This document shows, piece by piece, positions 1-6,159 of a stretch of 12,951 nucleotides of DNA (its first letter is position 1; every line of letters starts with the position of its first letter). The translations under genes were made by a program, and so were the position numbers. A model generated the notes under the pieces. That model saw only the letters and a program-made list of their open reading frames with translations. It was not told where the DNA came from and did no database searches. The DNA is from Candidatus Aenigmatarchaeota archaeon (lineage in GTDB: Archaea; Aenigmatarchaeota; Aenigmatarchaeia; QMZP01): NCBI GenBank assembly GCA_003663415.1, contig QMZY01000015.1, positions 1-12,951 on the forward strand, given 5' to 3'.

Positions 1-667
1 TCAGATATTTGATATAGAACAAATTAAATCAGAAATTAAAAAATTATTTTCTTATCAATCAGATGCTTTACATTGGAATTTGGAGCAGATAGAGAAAGTT
101 GGAGATATTGGAAAGAAAGCATTAGAAGCATATGATAAAATTTCCAAAACCCTAAATGTTGAAATGCATTCTAGAGAATCTGCAGAAAAGAGGATTAAAA
201 AGTTATTAGAAGGTAAAGAAACATTTATGAATCTTTCACGAGAATTAGCTCACAAAGCACAAATAAGAGAAAGTATTACTATACAACCCAAAGAGAAAGT
301 AACCGGAATCAAGGCAACATTAACGATAAAAAATTATCTCGGTGGTTACTATTATTTTACTTCTGATGAGGTTGAGATAAATGAGAAGAATGTTTTTCTC
401 ATAGAAGCGAAACACACAAAAGAGAATAAACTTCCCTCTATTGGTGATATAAAAGATGGGTTACTAAAAATGATTCTTTTTACAAATTTGGAAGATGTAA
501 AAATTGATGGAAAGAAATATAATCCAATTCCTGTTTTAAAACTTACGACTGGACAAGGATTTAAAATTAGCAGATTAAATGAACAACAAAAAATAATTCC
601 AGATTTACTGAAAAGAGAAGCAAAGATTAACAGGTTTAAAATTTTAGTCAATAACTCGTTAATTTAG
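1..667 (+). CDS. Probable PD-(D/E)XK restriction-type endonuclease, 5' end outside window
   Basis: The reading frame is open from base 2, with no stop before the TAG at 665-667. The gene therefore starts outside the window, and the TTG at 80 is only an internal candidate start. Counting from that TTG, the N-terminal 70 residues are charged and helical. A beta-rich block then carries Asp96/Glu97 and, after a hydrophobic strand, Glu109-Ala-Lys111. This D...ExK spacing is that of PD-(D/E)XK nucleases. The following stretch (residues 118-137, with GDIKDGLLKM) reminds me of type II restriction enzymes, but I cannot name a family. If correct, it would cut DNA in the cytoplasm, and its partner methyltransferase may lie upstream. 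It is the first visible gene of an A+T-rich operon, 10 bases before a zinc-ribbon gene. The fold call is inference from motif spacing; a non-nuclease protein is possible. Confidence 0.5.
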   Translation, partial: QIFDIEQIKSEIKKLFSYQSDALHWNLEQIEKVGDIGKKALEAYDKISKTLNVEMHSRESAEKRIKKLLEGKETFMNLSRELAHKAQIRESITIQPKEKVTGIKATLTIKNYLGGYYYFTSDEVEINEKNVFLIEAKHTKENKLPSIGDIKDGLLKMILFTNLEDVKIDGKKYNPIPVLKLTTGQGFKISRLNEQQKIIPDLLKREAKINRFKILVNNSLI

Positions 668-677
668 GGGTAATAAA

Positions 678-809
678 ATGAAGTGTCCAATGTGTGGAGG
701 ACGTATGGTTAAATGTGGATGGATAAGACCTATTAAATCAAAAGGTAGAACATATGGGAAAAAAACGGTATATCGTTGTTTACGGTGTGGTTATAGAACA
801 ATAAGATAA
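678..809 (+). CDS. Small zinc-ribbon protein (43 aa)
   Basis: This is a short ORF of 43 residues starting at ATG 678. A strong Shine-Dalgarno-like AGGGGT at 666-671 overlaps the stop of the upstream gene. It has two CxxC knuckles, Cys3-Pro-Met-Cys6 and Cys34-Leu-Arg-Cys37, separated by a basic linker (RPIKSKGRTYGKK). This is the pattern of a four-cysteine zinc ribbon, a fold that binds nucleic acid or proteins. It lies between the nuclease-like gene (10-base gap) and a membrane protein gene (9-base gap), so all three are probably co-transcribed. No specific function can be assigned. It could be a DNA-binding accessory or regulatory factor of the nuclease, which is inference from position only. 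The coding call rests on the ribosome site, the spacing and the paired CxxC motifs. Confidence 0.75.
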   Translation: MKCPMCGGRMVKCGWIRPIKSKGRTYGKKTVYRCLRCGYRTIR

Positions 810-818
810 GGTGTTAAA

Positions 819-1547
819 ATGACATCTTCTTCTCCAGATAAAGAACTTAAAGAAGATATTATATGGATAAAAAATAAATTAAATGAGTTTTTTCTAGCAA
901 GGGAAACAAGAATAAAAAGTTATAAAAAAGATATTAATCTAATCATTTTGTCTGTTCTTATAGCAGTAGCTTCTACTTTGTTCATTGAAATTATGAAAAT
1001 GATTATAGGGATCTATATTCCCAACAAAATCAGTTCATTTTCTTTAACATTTATAATCTTTGTAGTGATAATTTACATCTTAATTTTAATTATACCTAAA
1101 CAGATTAACAAAATCGCTGAAATTTATGATATAAATCAATATCGTTTTCTTGGAGAATTTGCAGGGATGGACATGACTGAAAAATTAAATAAAGTTAAAC
1201 AATTCTGTAAAGATTTAAAAGAAATTTTATCGGAAGATATTATAAAAATTAAATTTAATCCCATCTTAACTACAACATCCAAAAAAGATATAAAAACACT
1301 AACAGAAGAACAAAAAGAAAACCTGCTGTTTGAAAAAATAAACTCTCTTCATTTATTAGATATATTATTATACGACCAAAACGGATCAAATATTTCTAAA
1401 ATTCGCATAGAAGTTATAAGAATAGAGGAAAAAGTATCATTTTTTTGTTTGTGTAATTGTGACCAAATTGGAGAAAATATCAAAAATAAATTAAAAACAT
1501 ATTTAGATAAGTCTTCTGTTCTAAGATCGTTAGAATATAATTTCTAG
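819..1547 (+). CDS. Two-helix membrane protein of unknown function
   Basis: This 242-residue protein starts at ATG 819, preceded by a good ribosome site (AAGGTG, 808-813). The N-terminal 38 residues are charged. Two hydrophobic segments follow at about residues 39-58 and 74-93, so both ends probably face the same side of the membrane. The C-terminal 145 residues are soluble, Lys/Glu/Ile-rich and predicted mixed alpha/beta. A CLCNC cysteine cluster sits near residues 207-211. I recognise no family. It is the last gene of the A+T-rich operon with the nuclease-like and zinc-ribbon genes. A hairpin and a cassette-like boundary motif follow 44-90 bases downstream. Defence operons often pair a nuclease with a small membrane protein, but nothing in this sequence proves such a role. 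Confidence 0.8.
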   Translation: MTSSSPDKELKEDIIWIKNKLNEFFLARETRIKSYKKDINLIILSVLIAVASTLFIEIMKMIIGIYIPNKISSFSLTFIIFVVIIYILILIIPKQINKIAEIYDINQYRFLGEFAGMDMTEKLNKVKQFCKDLKEILSEDIIKIKFNPILTTTSKKDIKTLTEEQKENLLFEKINSLHLLDILLYDQNGSNISKIRIEVIRIEEKVSFFCLCNCDQIGENIKNKLKTYLDKSSVLRSLEYNF

Positions 1548-1590
1548 ACCTTGTATGATAACATTTCTTGAGCGTTAGCGAAAGATAATC

Positions 1591-1603
1591 TGTCCGAAGG
1601 ACA
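1591..1603 (+). terminator. Hairpin after the accessory operon
   Basis: This is a perfect 5-bp stem (TGTCC/GGACA) with a GAA loop, 43 bases after the stop of the membrane protein gene. It has no clear T-run, so it could be an RNA 3'-end hairpin, a processing site, or part of the structured tail of an inserted cassette. The same CCGAAGG core appears in the hairpins after the methyltransferase gene at 11903-11930. Confidence 0.4.
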
Positions 1604-1609
1604 AAGCAC

Positions 1610-1640
1610 CCGAGCAAAAATTGCACATAACACGAATTAA
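1610..1640 (+). repeat. Boundary motif copy 1 (CCGAAGG-island edge, ACATAACAC)
   Basis: The segment reads CCGAGCAA, 7 bases, ACATAACAC, 1 base, AATTA. The same order and orientation recur at 12704-12730 with a 4-base spacer. Similarity weakly continues outward (a GGC/CGC-AA step, then TGTTTCCT, at 1663-1670 and 12738-12745). The motif sits exactly where the A+T-rich operon ends and the chromosomal core begins. ACATAAC (1625-1631) and a GTTATTC at 1671-1677 could be the outer boxes of a short attC-like site, but the inner pairing is poor. Confidence 0.55.
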
Positions 1641-1696
1641 ACGGGCAAAAAAGGCACGCCTGTGTTTCCTGTTATTCTGATATGGTTAAGAATTTG

Positions 1697-2491
1697 TCAA
1701 TTAAAGTCTTGCTCCCTTATTTCTTTAACTATATCCAGAATTTCCTGATGTATTTTTTTGTTCGTGGCAAGAATATCCTTGCTTTCCACATTCCATGGAT
1801 TGCCCTCAAAATCCGTTACCTTTCCGCCAGCCTCTTTAACAAGCAGGGAACCGGCGGCTGAATCCCATGCTTTGTTGTTGTTTGCAAGATATCCTCCAAG
1901 CCTTCCAGAAGCAACAAATGCAAGCTCTAATGCGCCTGATTTCAATCTGTCAAAATCCCTTGCAATGAGTTTTAATTTTGCAAATATTTTTGCAATTTCT
2001 ATTTTATCCTCCTTTAAGCCTCCGTTGCAGAAGGCTATGTTTAGTTTTGAAATGTCTGCCTCTTTTGAAACCCTTATGGGTTTTTCATTGAGAAAAGCGC
2101 CCTCTCCCTTTTCTGCAAAAAACAACTCATTGGTTACAGGCACATAGGTGCATGCAAGAACGATATTGTTGTTTTTTGCGAGAGAAACAGAAACATTGAA
2201 GAACGGGTTTTTCATAGAATAATTCGTTGTCCCGTCCAGCGGGTCTATAACCCAGAGATACTCTGAGTCTGTGTTCTGAAAACCGGACTCCTCGCCCAAT
2301 ATGCCGTGTTCCGGAAAGTTTTTTTGGATGATGGATTTTATTTTCTCTTCTGATTTTAAATCCACCTCTGTCACAAGGTTTCCTTTTGATTTTTCCCATA
2401 CCTGAAAAGGCCTGTTAAAATATTCCAGAAGAATCTTTCCACCCTCTTTTACGCATTCCTTTATTACGTTTCTCGCTGTTTCCATCTTCAT
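1697..2491 (-). CDS. Inositol monophosphatase-family phosphatase (IMPase / archaeal FBPase type)
   Basis: This 264-residue protein belongs to the Li-sensitive, Mg-dependent sugar phosphatase family. Visible metal-site motifs are GEES (66-69), DPLDGT (83-88) and WDSAAG (209-214). Together these supply the Glu and three Asp that bind catalytic magnesium. Archaeal members usually hydrolyse inositol-1-phosphate and fructose-1,6-bisphosphate; CysQ-like 3',5'-bisphosphate nucleotidase activity is the main alternative, and the substrate cannot be read from the sequence. The reading frame is open further upstream, but the ATG at 2491 is preferred. It gives the usual family length and follows a GGGGTGAGG ribosome site. 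It also lies 4 bases after the stop of the upstream glycosylase gene. A second ATG follows two codons later. The gene is translated from the glycosylase mRNA. Confidence 0.93.
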   Translation of the reverse strand: MKMETARNVIKECVKEGGKILLEYFNRPFQVWEKSKGNLVTEVDLKSEEKIKSIIQKNFPEHGILGEESGFQNTDSEYLWVIDPLDGTTNYSMKNPFFNVSVSLAKNNNIVLACTYVPVTNELFFAEKGEGAFLNEKPIRVSKEADISKLNIAFCNGGLKEDKIEIAKIFAKLKLIARDFDRLKSGALELAFVASGRLGGYLANNNKAWDSAAGSLLVKEAGGKVTDFEGNPWNVESKDILATNKKIHQEILDIVKEIREQDFN

Positions 2492-2495
2492 TTCC

Positions 2496-3140
2496 TCACC
2501 CCTTGAAACTGCAATCTTCTTTAAGAGGACATTTCTCACAAAAAGGCTTTTTTCTGCAAAAATCCTTTGCAAGCTTTACAATTAATGCGTGAAATTCTTT
2601 ATATATTTTAATGTTTTTTGGAAGGTTTTTTTCAAAAAATTTTCTGACTGTTTCATAATTCTGGTTCTCCGGAAAAAACCCGAGCCTTGAGAAAACCCTT
2701 TTTGTATAAGCATCCACCACAAAAAACCTTCTGTTTCCTGCATAAAGAAGAATGGAGTCAGCTGTTTCAGGACCAATTCCTTTTATCCTGAGAAGATTTT
2801 CCCTGCTTGTTTTCCTCAAAAACGTTTTCAGGTTTTCAGAACTGCCAACAGCTTCTGCAAAAATTTTAAGCCTCTCTGCTTTCTGCTTGTAAAAACCGGC
2901 AGGTTTTATCAATTCCCTGAGATCTTTTTCATCTATTTCTAAAACATCTTCAATCGTTACGCAACCTGCTTTTCTCATGTTGTTCAGCGCCTTTTCCACA
3001 TTGTTCCAGTTTGTGTTCTGGGTTAGAATCGCGCCGGCGCATATTTCCCATTCTTTTGGATGAAAATTATTTTCAACAGGCCACCAGTTTTGGTTTCCAA
3101 AAGCTTTCAGCAACTGTTTATAAATTTCAAAAACACCCAT
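2496..3140 (-). CDS. Endonuclease III-related DNA glycosylase (HhH-GPD, MagIII/COG2231 type)
   Basis: This 214-residue HhH-GPD DNA glycosylase has a helix-hairpin-helix at residues 117-136 (IKGIGPETADSILLYA) and the catalytic Asp143 in VVDAYT. Four C-terminal cysteines (195, 201, 204, 210; spacing C-x5-C-x2-C-x5-C) would hold a [4Fe-4S] cluster. The usual bifunctional endonuclease III has a Lys just after the hairpin Gly; here that position is Glu (GPETA). It is therefore probably a monofunctional base-excision glycosylase, like the 3-methyladenine glycosylase MagIII of Helicobacter. The damaged base removed is not predictable. The start at 3140 is chosen over the upstream in-frame ATG because a TATA box lies 25-30 bases upstream, which fits a leaderless mRNA. 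It is the first gene of an operon with the IMPase-family gene. Confidence 0.92.
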   Translation of the reverse strand: MGVFEIYKQLLKAFGNQNWWPVENNFHPKEWEICAGAILTQNTNWNNVEKALNNMRKAGCVTIEDVLEIDEKDLRELIKPAGFYKQKAERLKIFAEAVGSSENLKTFLRKTSRENLLRIKGIGPETADSILLYAGNRRFFVVDAYTKRVFSRLGFFPENQNYETVRKFFEKNLPKNIKIYKEFHALIVKLAKDFCRKKPFCEKCPLKEDCSFKG

Positions 3141-3164
3141 ATAAAAATTAAAACAATATAAAAC

Positions 3165-3170
3165 TTTAAA
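3165..3170 (-). promoter_or_regulatory. TATA box of the glycosylase-IMPase operon
   Basis: TTTAAA within ATATTTAAAG is centred 27.5 bases before ATG 3140, the expected position if transcription starts at the initiation codon. It sets the gene start. Confidence 0.6.
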
Positions 3171-3180
3171 TATTGTTTTA

Positions 3181-3337
3181 CCGGTTCGCAACCTCTGTTA
3201 ATTGGTCAAACACGCAGTCAGGTTTGCCCGGGTTCTTGGAACTGTGACATATTCGCTCAGGTTCAGTTCCTTGACGAAGCAACGGCTTGAAAACAACGCT
3301 GTTGTTGGTATTAATTAATAAAAACCAAATTAATTAT
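3181..3337. other. G+C-richer intergenic segment with hairpins, function unknown
   Basis: This segment, between the divergent glycosylase and winged-helix genes, is visibly richer in G+C than its flanks. It contains GGTT/AACC (3183-3193), a 7-bp hairpin GGAACTG/CAGTTCC (3238-3244 with 3264-3270), and AACAAC-GCT-GTTGTT (3292-3306). Both strands keep a frame open across most of it. One minus-strand frame ends at 3178 and lacks an ATG; one plus-strand frame ends near 3290. I see no tRNA or box C/D pattern. It may be a structured RNA, a 5' leader, or the remnant of a mobile element end. Confidence 0.35.
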
Positions 3338-3796
3338 ATGAACTACGAGAAAAAAACCCTTCTTGGCATGCTAATTATCACAGTGTTTGTGTTTATTGTT
3401 GCCTTTTCCTCTCTTTATGTTCAAATGCAGATAGAAACAGGAAATATATGCGGTTGTGCAATCCCTGTTTACCTCTTTATTCCACTGCTTGCTTCTATAG
3501 GGTTGTTTATAGGCGTTCTGGTTTATTACCTGCTTTTGCCAGAATTTGAAAAGCCAAAAATAGGCACTGACGTGTTTCTTGGAGTGTTTCCAGACGACCA
3601 GAAAAGCATTCTGAGGGTTGTTCTGAACCACAAAGGGTCTGTTTCGCAGAGGATTATAGGAAGGGAAACGGGTTTCTCAAAAGTAAAGGTCCACAGAATT
3701 ATAGAGTCTCTCATAACAAGAAACATACTAATTAAAGAGCAGAAGGGGAAAATTAATATAATAAAACTAAACGACAAGCTGAGGGATATATTATAA
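3338..3796 (+). CDS. Membrane-anchored winged-helix transcription regulator
   Basis: This 152-residue protein has two N-terminal transmembrane helices (about residues 8-28 and 43-67) and a cytoplasmic winged helix-turn-helix domain (about 83-152). The domain reads as a recognition helix region (VSQRIIGRETGFSKVKVHRIIESL) followed by a beta wing (LIKEQKGKINIIKL). Membrane-bound proteins of this build are common archaeal regulators thought to link envelope state to transcription. The target is unknown. The start at ATG 3338 is preferred over an in-frame ATG 51 bases upstream, because the upstream codons fall in the structured intergenic segment and a TATTAATTAATA box lies about 27 bases before 3338. 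The downstream pilin-like genes may be its targets, which is inference from adjacency. Confidence 0.82.
   Translation: MNYEKKTLLGMLIITVFVFIVAFSSLYVQMQIETGNICGCAIPVYLFIPLLASIGLFIGVLVYYLLLPEFEKPKIGTDVFLGVFPDDQKSILRVVLNHKGSVSQRIIGRETGFSKVKVHRIIESLITRNILIKEQKGKINIIKLNDKLRDIL
3786..3792 (+). promoter_or_regulatory. TATA-like box of the pilin-like pair
   Basis: ATATATT inside the last codons of the winged-helix gene is centred about 27 bases before ATG 3816. That is consistent with a leaderless transcript for the two pilin-like genes, though read-through from upstream is also possible. Confidence 0.4.
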
Positions 3797-3815
3797 AGCG
3801 AACAAATTATAAAGT

Positions 3816-4181
3816 ATGCAGGGTTATGTCAGAACACTGGAAGCGGTTTTTGCAGGCATTATATTAATTGGTTTTCTTGTTGTTCTGCTGAAACCAAACA
3901 CCTTGCCGGGAACACAGGACACAGAAAAAGCCTACACAGCGCTTATGGAACTGGACAAAACAGGAAATCTGAGAGAAGATATTGTTTCAGGAAACCTCTC
4001 TGCCATCAATTCCAAAATTTCCCTTTTCCCTTACAATCATTCAGTTCTGGTTTGCGACAGTTCGGGATGCGCGGGAGAAGTTCCTGAAACCCCTGAGAAT
4101 ATATGGACGGGTGAATATCTCATATCAGGTTGTGACTCGTTCCATCCATATGTTGTAAAACTGTTTGTGTGGGAAAAATGA
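3816..4181 (+). CDS. Pilin-like membrane-anchored secreted protein (121 aa)
   Basis: This small protein has a short polar N-terminus (MQGYVRTLE) followed by a single hydrophobic helix at residues 8-26. An extracytoplasmic domain of about 95 residues has three cysteines (CDSSGC and ISGC) that could form a disulfide. The RTLE-AVFAG junction ahead of the helix resembles archaeal type IV pilin-like proteins, where a Glu sits near the start of the helix. A canonical class III signal-peptidase site is not clear. Its stop codon overlaps the ATG of the next gene (ATGA), so the two proteins are translationally coupled and probably work together in the envelope. No family name can be given. Confidence 0.75.
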   Translation: MQGYVRTLEAVFAGIILIGFLVVLLKPNTLPGTQDTEKAYTALMELDKTGNLREDIVSGNLSAINSKISLFPYNHSVLVCDSSGCAGEVPETPENIWTGEYLISGCDSFHPYVVKLFVWEK

Positions 4182-4720
4182 AGGCGCAATTCTTCATTAT
4201 TGGAACGGTATTGATATGTGTTTTGTTTTTCTCAGGACTGGTTTTTTATAAAACAGGCATAAAAACCACACCATCAAAAGACCTTTTTTATGTTTCTGAA
4301 AACCTGAAATCCGAATTCCCAAAAGCTTTGAACCTTGGGCTGAAAGAGAAGAAAGGCAGCTCGGATTTCTTTGAGTTCAATAAATTCATTAAAAACATGC
4401 TTCAGGAAAAGGCCGTGAAGTTCTATTCTTTCTGGTTGATTGCTGAGCCGCTGGGAACAGGTTTGAATGTCTCTGTTGGAAACATAAGGAAACCCGGGAC
4501 AGTAATAATAAACATAAATGGTGATGAAAAAACAATAAGCCTTAATGAAGAGGAAACAAAAAGCGCGGTTTTCTCGAACCCGCCAGAAGAATTTCAGATA
4601 ACACTGAGTTTCGGTAATAAAACAAAAACCATGAGATGGGTCAGAAACAAAGTCAGTTTGTACTGCTGGTTCTCTCTGGAAAGAGGCGAAAACGCGGCGA
4701 GCAATGAGATAGAGGCGTAA
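4178..4720 (+). CDS. Pilin-like membrane-anchored secreted protein (180 aa)
   Basis: The start is the ATG at 4178, which overlaps the TGA of the preceding gene by the sequence ATGA. A frame-consistent start 9 bases upstream is less likely. The N-terminus MKAQFFIIG runs straight into a hydrophobic helix (residues 4-24). This is a form common to archaeal pilin-like or minor pseudopilin-like proteins. The remaining 155 residues look like a beta-rich extracellular domain with N-glycosylation-type sequons (NVS, NKT). Together with the upstream gene it forms a two-gene unit of surface proteins. Whether they assemble into a filament, or need a secretion ATPase encoded elsewhere, cannot be seen; no such ATPase is in this window. 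Confidence 0.75.
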   Translation: MKAQFFIIGTVLICVLFFSGLVFYKTGIKTTPSKDLFYVSENLKSEFPKALNLGLKEKKGSSDFFEFNKFIKNMLQEKAVKFYSFWLIAEPLGTGLNVSVGNIRKPGTVIININGDEKTISLNEEETKSAVFSNPPEEFQITLSFGNKTKTMRWVRNKVSLYCWFSLERGENAASNEIEA

Positions 4721-4724
4721 ACTA

Positions 4725-4731
4725 CTTAAAA
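4725..4731 (+). promoter_or_regulatory. TATA-like box of the 4752 gene
   Basis: CTTAAAA lies 21-27 bases before ATG 4752, just after the stop of the pilin-like gene. It fits an archaeal leaderless start. Confidence 0.4.
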
Positions 4732-4751
4732 GTTACTGTTTATAAGAAAAC

Positions 4752-5204
4752 ATGAGCAACTCAAAAGAGCTGAAAAAAATAAAAATAAGGGTATTGGATT
4801 TTTACTTGTACATGTATTCAGGTGAAAAACCGGTTACAGACAGGAAACCTCCTTTGGAGATGACAGAATGTTCATACGTAAGCGACATGGAAATGGAAAA
4901 ATATGTTCTTACTAACCCGCCAGCAGAAATTCATGTTTATAAAAAACTTAAAGACAGAAAAGAAGAAATGGCACTGGTTGCGATTTCAACCCGGGAAATA
5001 GATGATTTAGTTTCTGAAATGACTCAGGGGCTGGAAGAAGGGAAAATTGATCCTTATTTAGACAGGTATGTTTCTGCTGTTTTTTATTCCTTTTGTTTGG
5101 GAGTGAGAAACATGTCAGCTGGTAATCCGGAAGAAGACTTCAGAAATTACATACAGGAGTGCGCAAATAAAAAAAGCGCGAACATCACAGGATATATTGT
5201 TTGA
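4752..5204 (+). CDS. Hypothetical cytoplasmic protein (150 aa)
   Basis: This protein of 150 residues has no transmembrane segment and no motif I recognise. The N-terminus is a basic amphipathic stretch (KELKKIKIRVLDFYLYMY). The middle contains a beta-like ETHVY/ALVAIS region, and the C-terminus is helical with two cysteines. Base composition matches the chromosomal core rather than the islands, so it is probably a long-standing gene. It has its own TATA-like box 27 bases upstream. It converges on the next gene with only one base between the two stop codons. The gene is real on length, composition and promoter; its function is unknown. Confidence 0.75.
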   Translation: MSNSKELKKIKIRVLDFYLYMYSGEKPVTDRKPPLEMTECSYVSDMEMEKYVLTNPPAEIHVYKKLKDRKEEMALVAISTREIDDLVSEMTQGLEEGKIDPYLDRYVSAVFYSFCLGVRNMSAGNPEEDFRNYIQECANKKSANITGYIV

Positions 5205-5205
5205 A

Positions 5206-5547
5206 TTATTTTTTCTTTTCCTTGAAAAGGGCTTTGAATGGCTTGAATATCCAGGATATAAGTTTTATACCGCCTGAAACAACGCTGTAAACGAAGAAAA
5301 GGCTTATGCCTGCAATACCGAACCATAAAACCTGAGAAATTGTTACGCTGTCAGTAAAACCGATAAGATACGTGAATATCGGGAAAAACATTGATATGAT
5401 TCCTATTATTGCTGCCTTCAAAACCATTTTGAAAACTTTGTATGCCAGAAGCATGAATATAAAAAACACTATCAAAAGCAACATTGTATTAGTCTGCGCT
5501 ATTTCAAACATCTTTCCCGTAAAGCCAACCAGTTCTGGCAGAAGCAT
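5206..5547 (-). CDS. Small three-helix membrane protein (113 aa)
   Basis: This 113-residue protein has hydrophobic segments at about 20-38, 41-63 and 71-92, and ends in a basic amphipathic tail rich in Lys and Phe (KPFKALFKEKKK). The positive tail predicts a cytoplasmic C-terminus. No family is recognised. The start ATG at 5547 is 33 bases from the divergent start of the kinase-like gene at 5580. The TATA-like box of each gene overlaps the start region of the other. The 3' end meets the upstream hypothetical gene with a one-base gap. Confidence 0.8.
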   Translation of the reverse strand: MLLPELVGFTGKMFEIAQTNTMLLLIVFFIFMLLAYKVFKMVLKAAIIGIISMFFPIFTYLIGFTDSVTISQVLWFGIAGISLFFVYSVVSGGIKLISWIFKPFKALFKEKKK

Positions 5548-5550
5548 ATA

Positions 5551-5560
5551 ATTTAAATTT
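5551..5560 (+). promoter_or_regulatory. TATA box of the kinase-like gene
   Basis: ATTTAAATTT is centred about 25 bases before ATG 5580. It begins 4 bases upstream of the start codon of the divergent membrane protein gene, so transcription of one gene should hinder promoter assembly on the other. Confidence 0.5.
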
Positions 5561-5570
5561 GGCGCAGGGA

Positions 5571-5580
5571 ATAATAAATA
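5571..5580 (-). promoter_or_regulatory. TATA-like box of the three-helix membrane protein gene
   Basis: Read on the minus strand, TATTTATTAT is centred about 28 bases before ATG 5547. It abuts the start codon of the kinase-like gene at 5580. Confidence 0.4.
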
Positions 5581-6137
5581 TGATTATAGGCATTGTTGGT
5601 AAAAGGCTTACAGGGAAAAACGAAATAGCAGAGTATCTCTCTCTTAAATATGGTTTTCATGTTCTGGATTATACGAAAAACGTTCTTGCCCCCTTGCTTA
5701 AAAAAGAAAAAAAAGCCATAACAAGAGAAAACCTGATTAACCTTGCAATGGAGCTCAGGGAAGAATACGGGAATGATATACTAACAAGAATGATAGCAGA
5801 GCATATAGAGAGAGATAAAAACTATGTTATTGCTGGGGTGAGGTTTAGGGAAGAAGTTGAGTTTCTGAAAAAGGCTTTTGGGAACGGTTTTGTTCTTATA
5901 GCAGTTGATTCAGAACCGAAGCTGAGATATGAAAGAGCAAAAAAAAGGAAAACAAAGGGAGAAGGCAGTCTGAGTTTCAACAGGTTTTTTAAAATAGACA
6001 GGCTTCCAACAGAGAGAGTGATTCCGGAAACAATGAAACTTGCTGATTTTTTAATAGAAAACAACGGAACAATAGAGGAGCTTCGCAAAAAAACAGACAG
6101 TGTGATGGAAAAGATAACGGATAACAAACCATTTTAA
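5580..6137 (+). CDS. P-loop nucleotide/dephospho-CoA kinase-like protein
   Basis: This 185-residue protein of the nucleoside monophosphate kinase superfamily has a Walker A loop GKRLTGKN at residues 7-14. The usual Ser/Thr after the Lys is Asn; phage-type dNMP kinases and dephospho-CoA kinase-like archaeal proteins also deviate here. Further family-like features are NLAMELREEYGNDILTRMI (54-72), the AGVRF strand (85-89) and an Arg/Lys-rich lid (119-126, RAKKRKTK). It probably phosphorylates a nucleotide or cofactor in the cytoplasm with ATP; dNMP and dephospho-CoA are the main candidates. The start at ATG 5580 is chosen over an upstream TTG because the P-loop strand begins directly there and a TATA box lies about 25 bases before it. 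It sits 22 bases upstream of the primase gene. Confidence 0.85.
   Translation: MIIGIVGKRLTGKNEIAEYLSLKYGFHVLDYTKNVLAPLLKKEKKAITRENLINLAMELREEYGNDILTRMIAEHIERDKNYVIAGVRFREEVEFLKKAFGNGFVLIAVDSEPKLRYERAKKRKTKGEGSLSFNRFFKIDRLPTERVIPETMKLADFLIENNGTIEELRKKTDSVMEKITDNKPF
6131..6137 (+). promoter_or_regulatory. TATA-like box before the primase gene
   Basis: ATTTTAA, overlapping the stop codon of the kinase-like gene, is centred about 26 bases before ATG 6160. A longer TATATATTTAAA at 6141-6152 is too close to the start codon for a leaderless start there. Confidence 0.35.
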
Positions 6138-6159
6138 TCTTATATATTTAAAATAATCT

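Noticed and set aside
1671..1677. GTTATTC as a true distal attC box paired with ACATAAC at 1625
   Set aside because: Only five bases pair. The inner arms pair poorly with unequal spacers, so it is kept as a weak possibility and not called as an attC site.
3181..3300. Possible tRNA, suggested by GGTTCGCAACC
   Set aside because: No acceptor stem, anticodon arm or proper T-loop (TTCRA) can be built around it on either strand.
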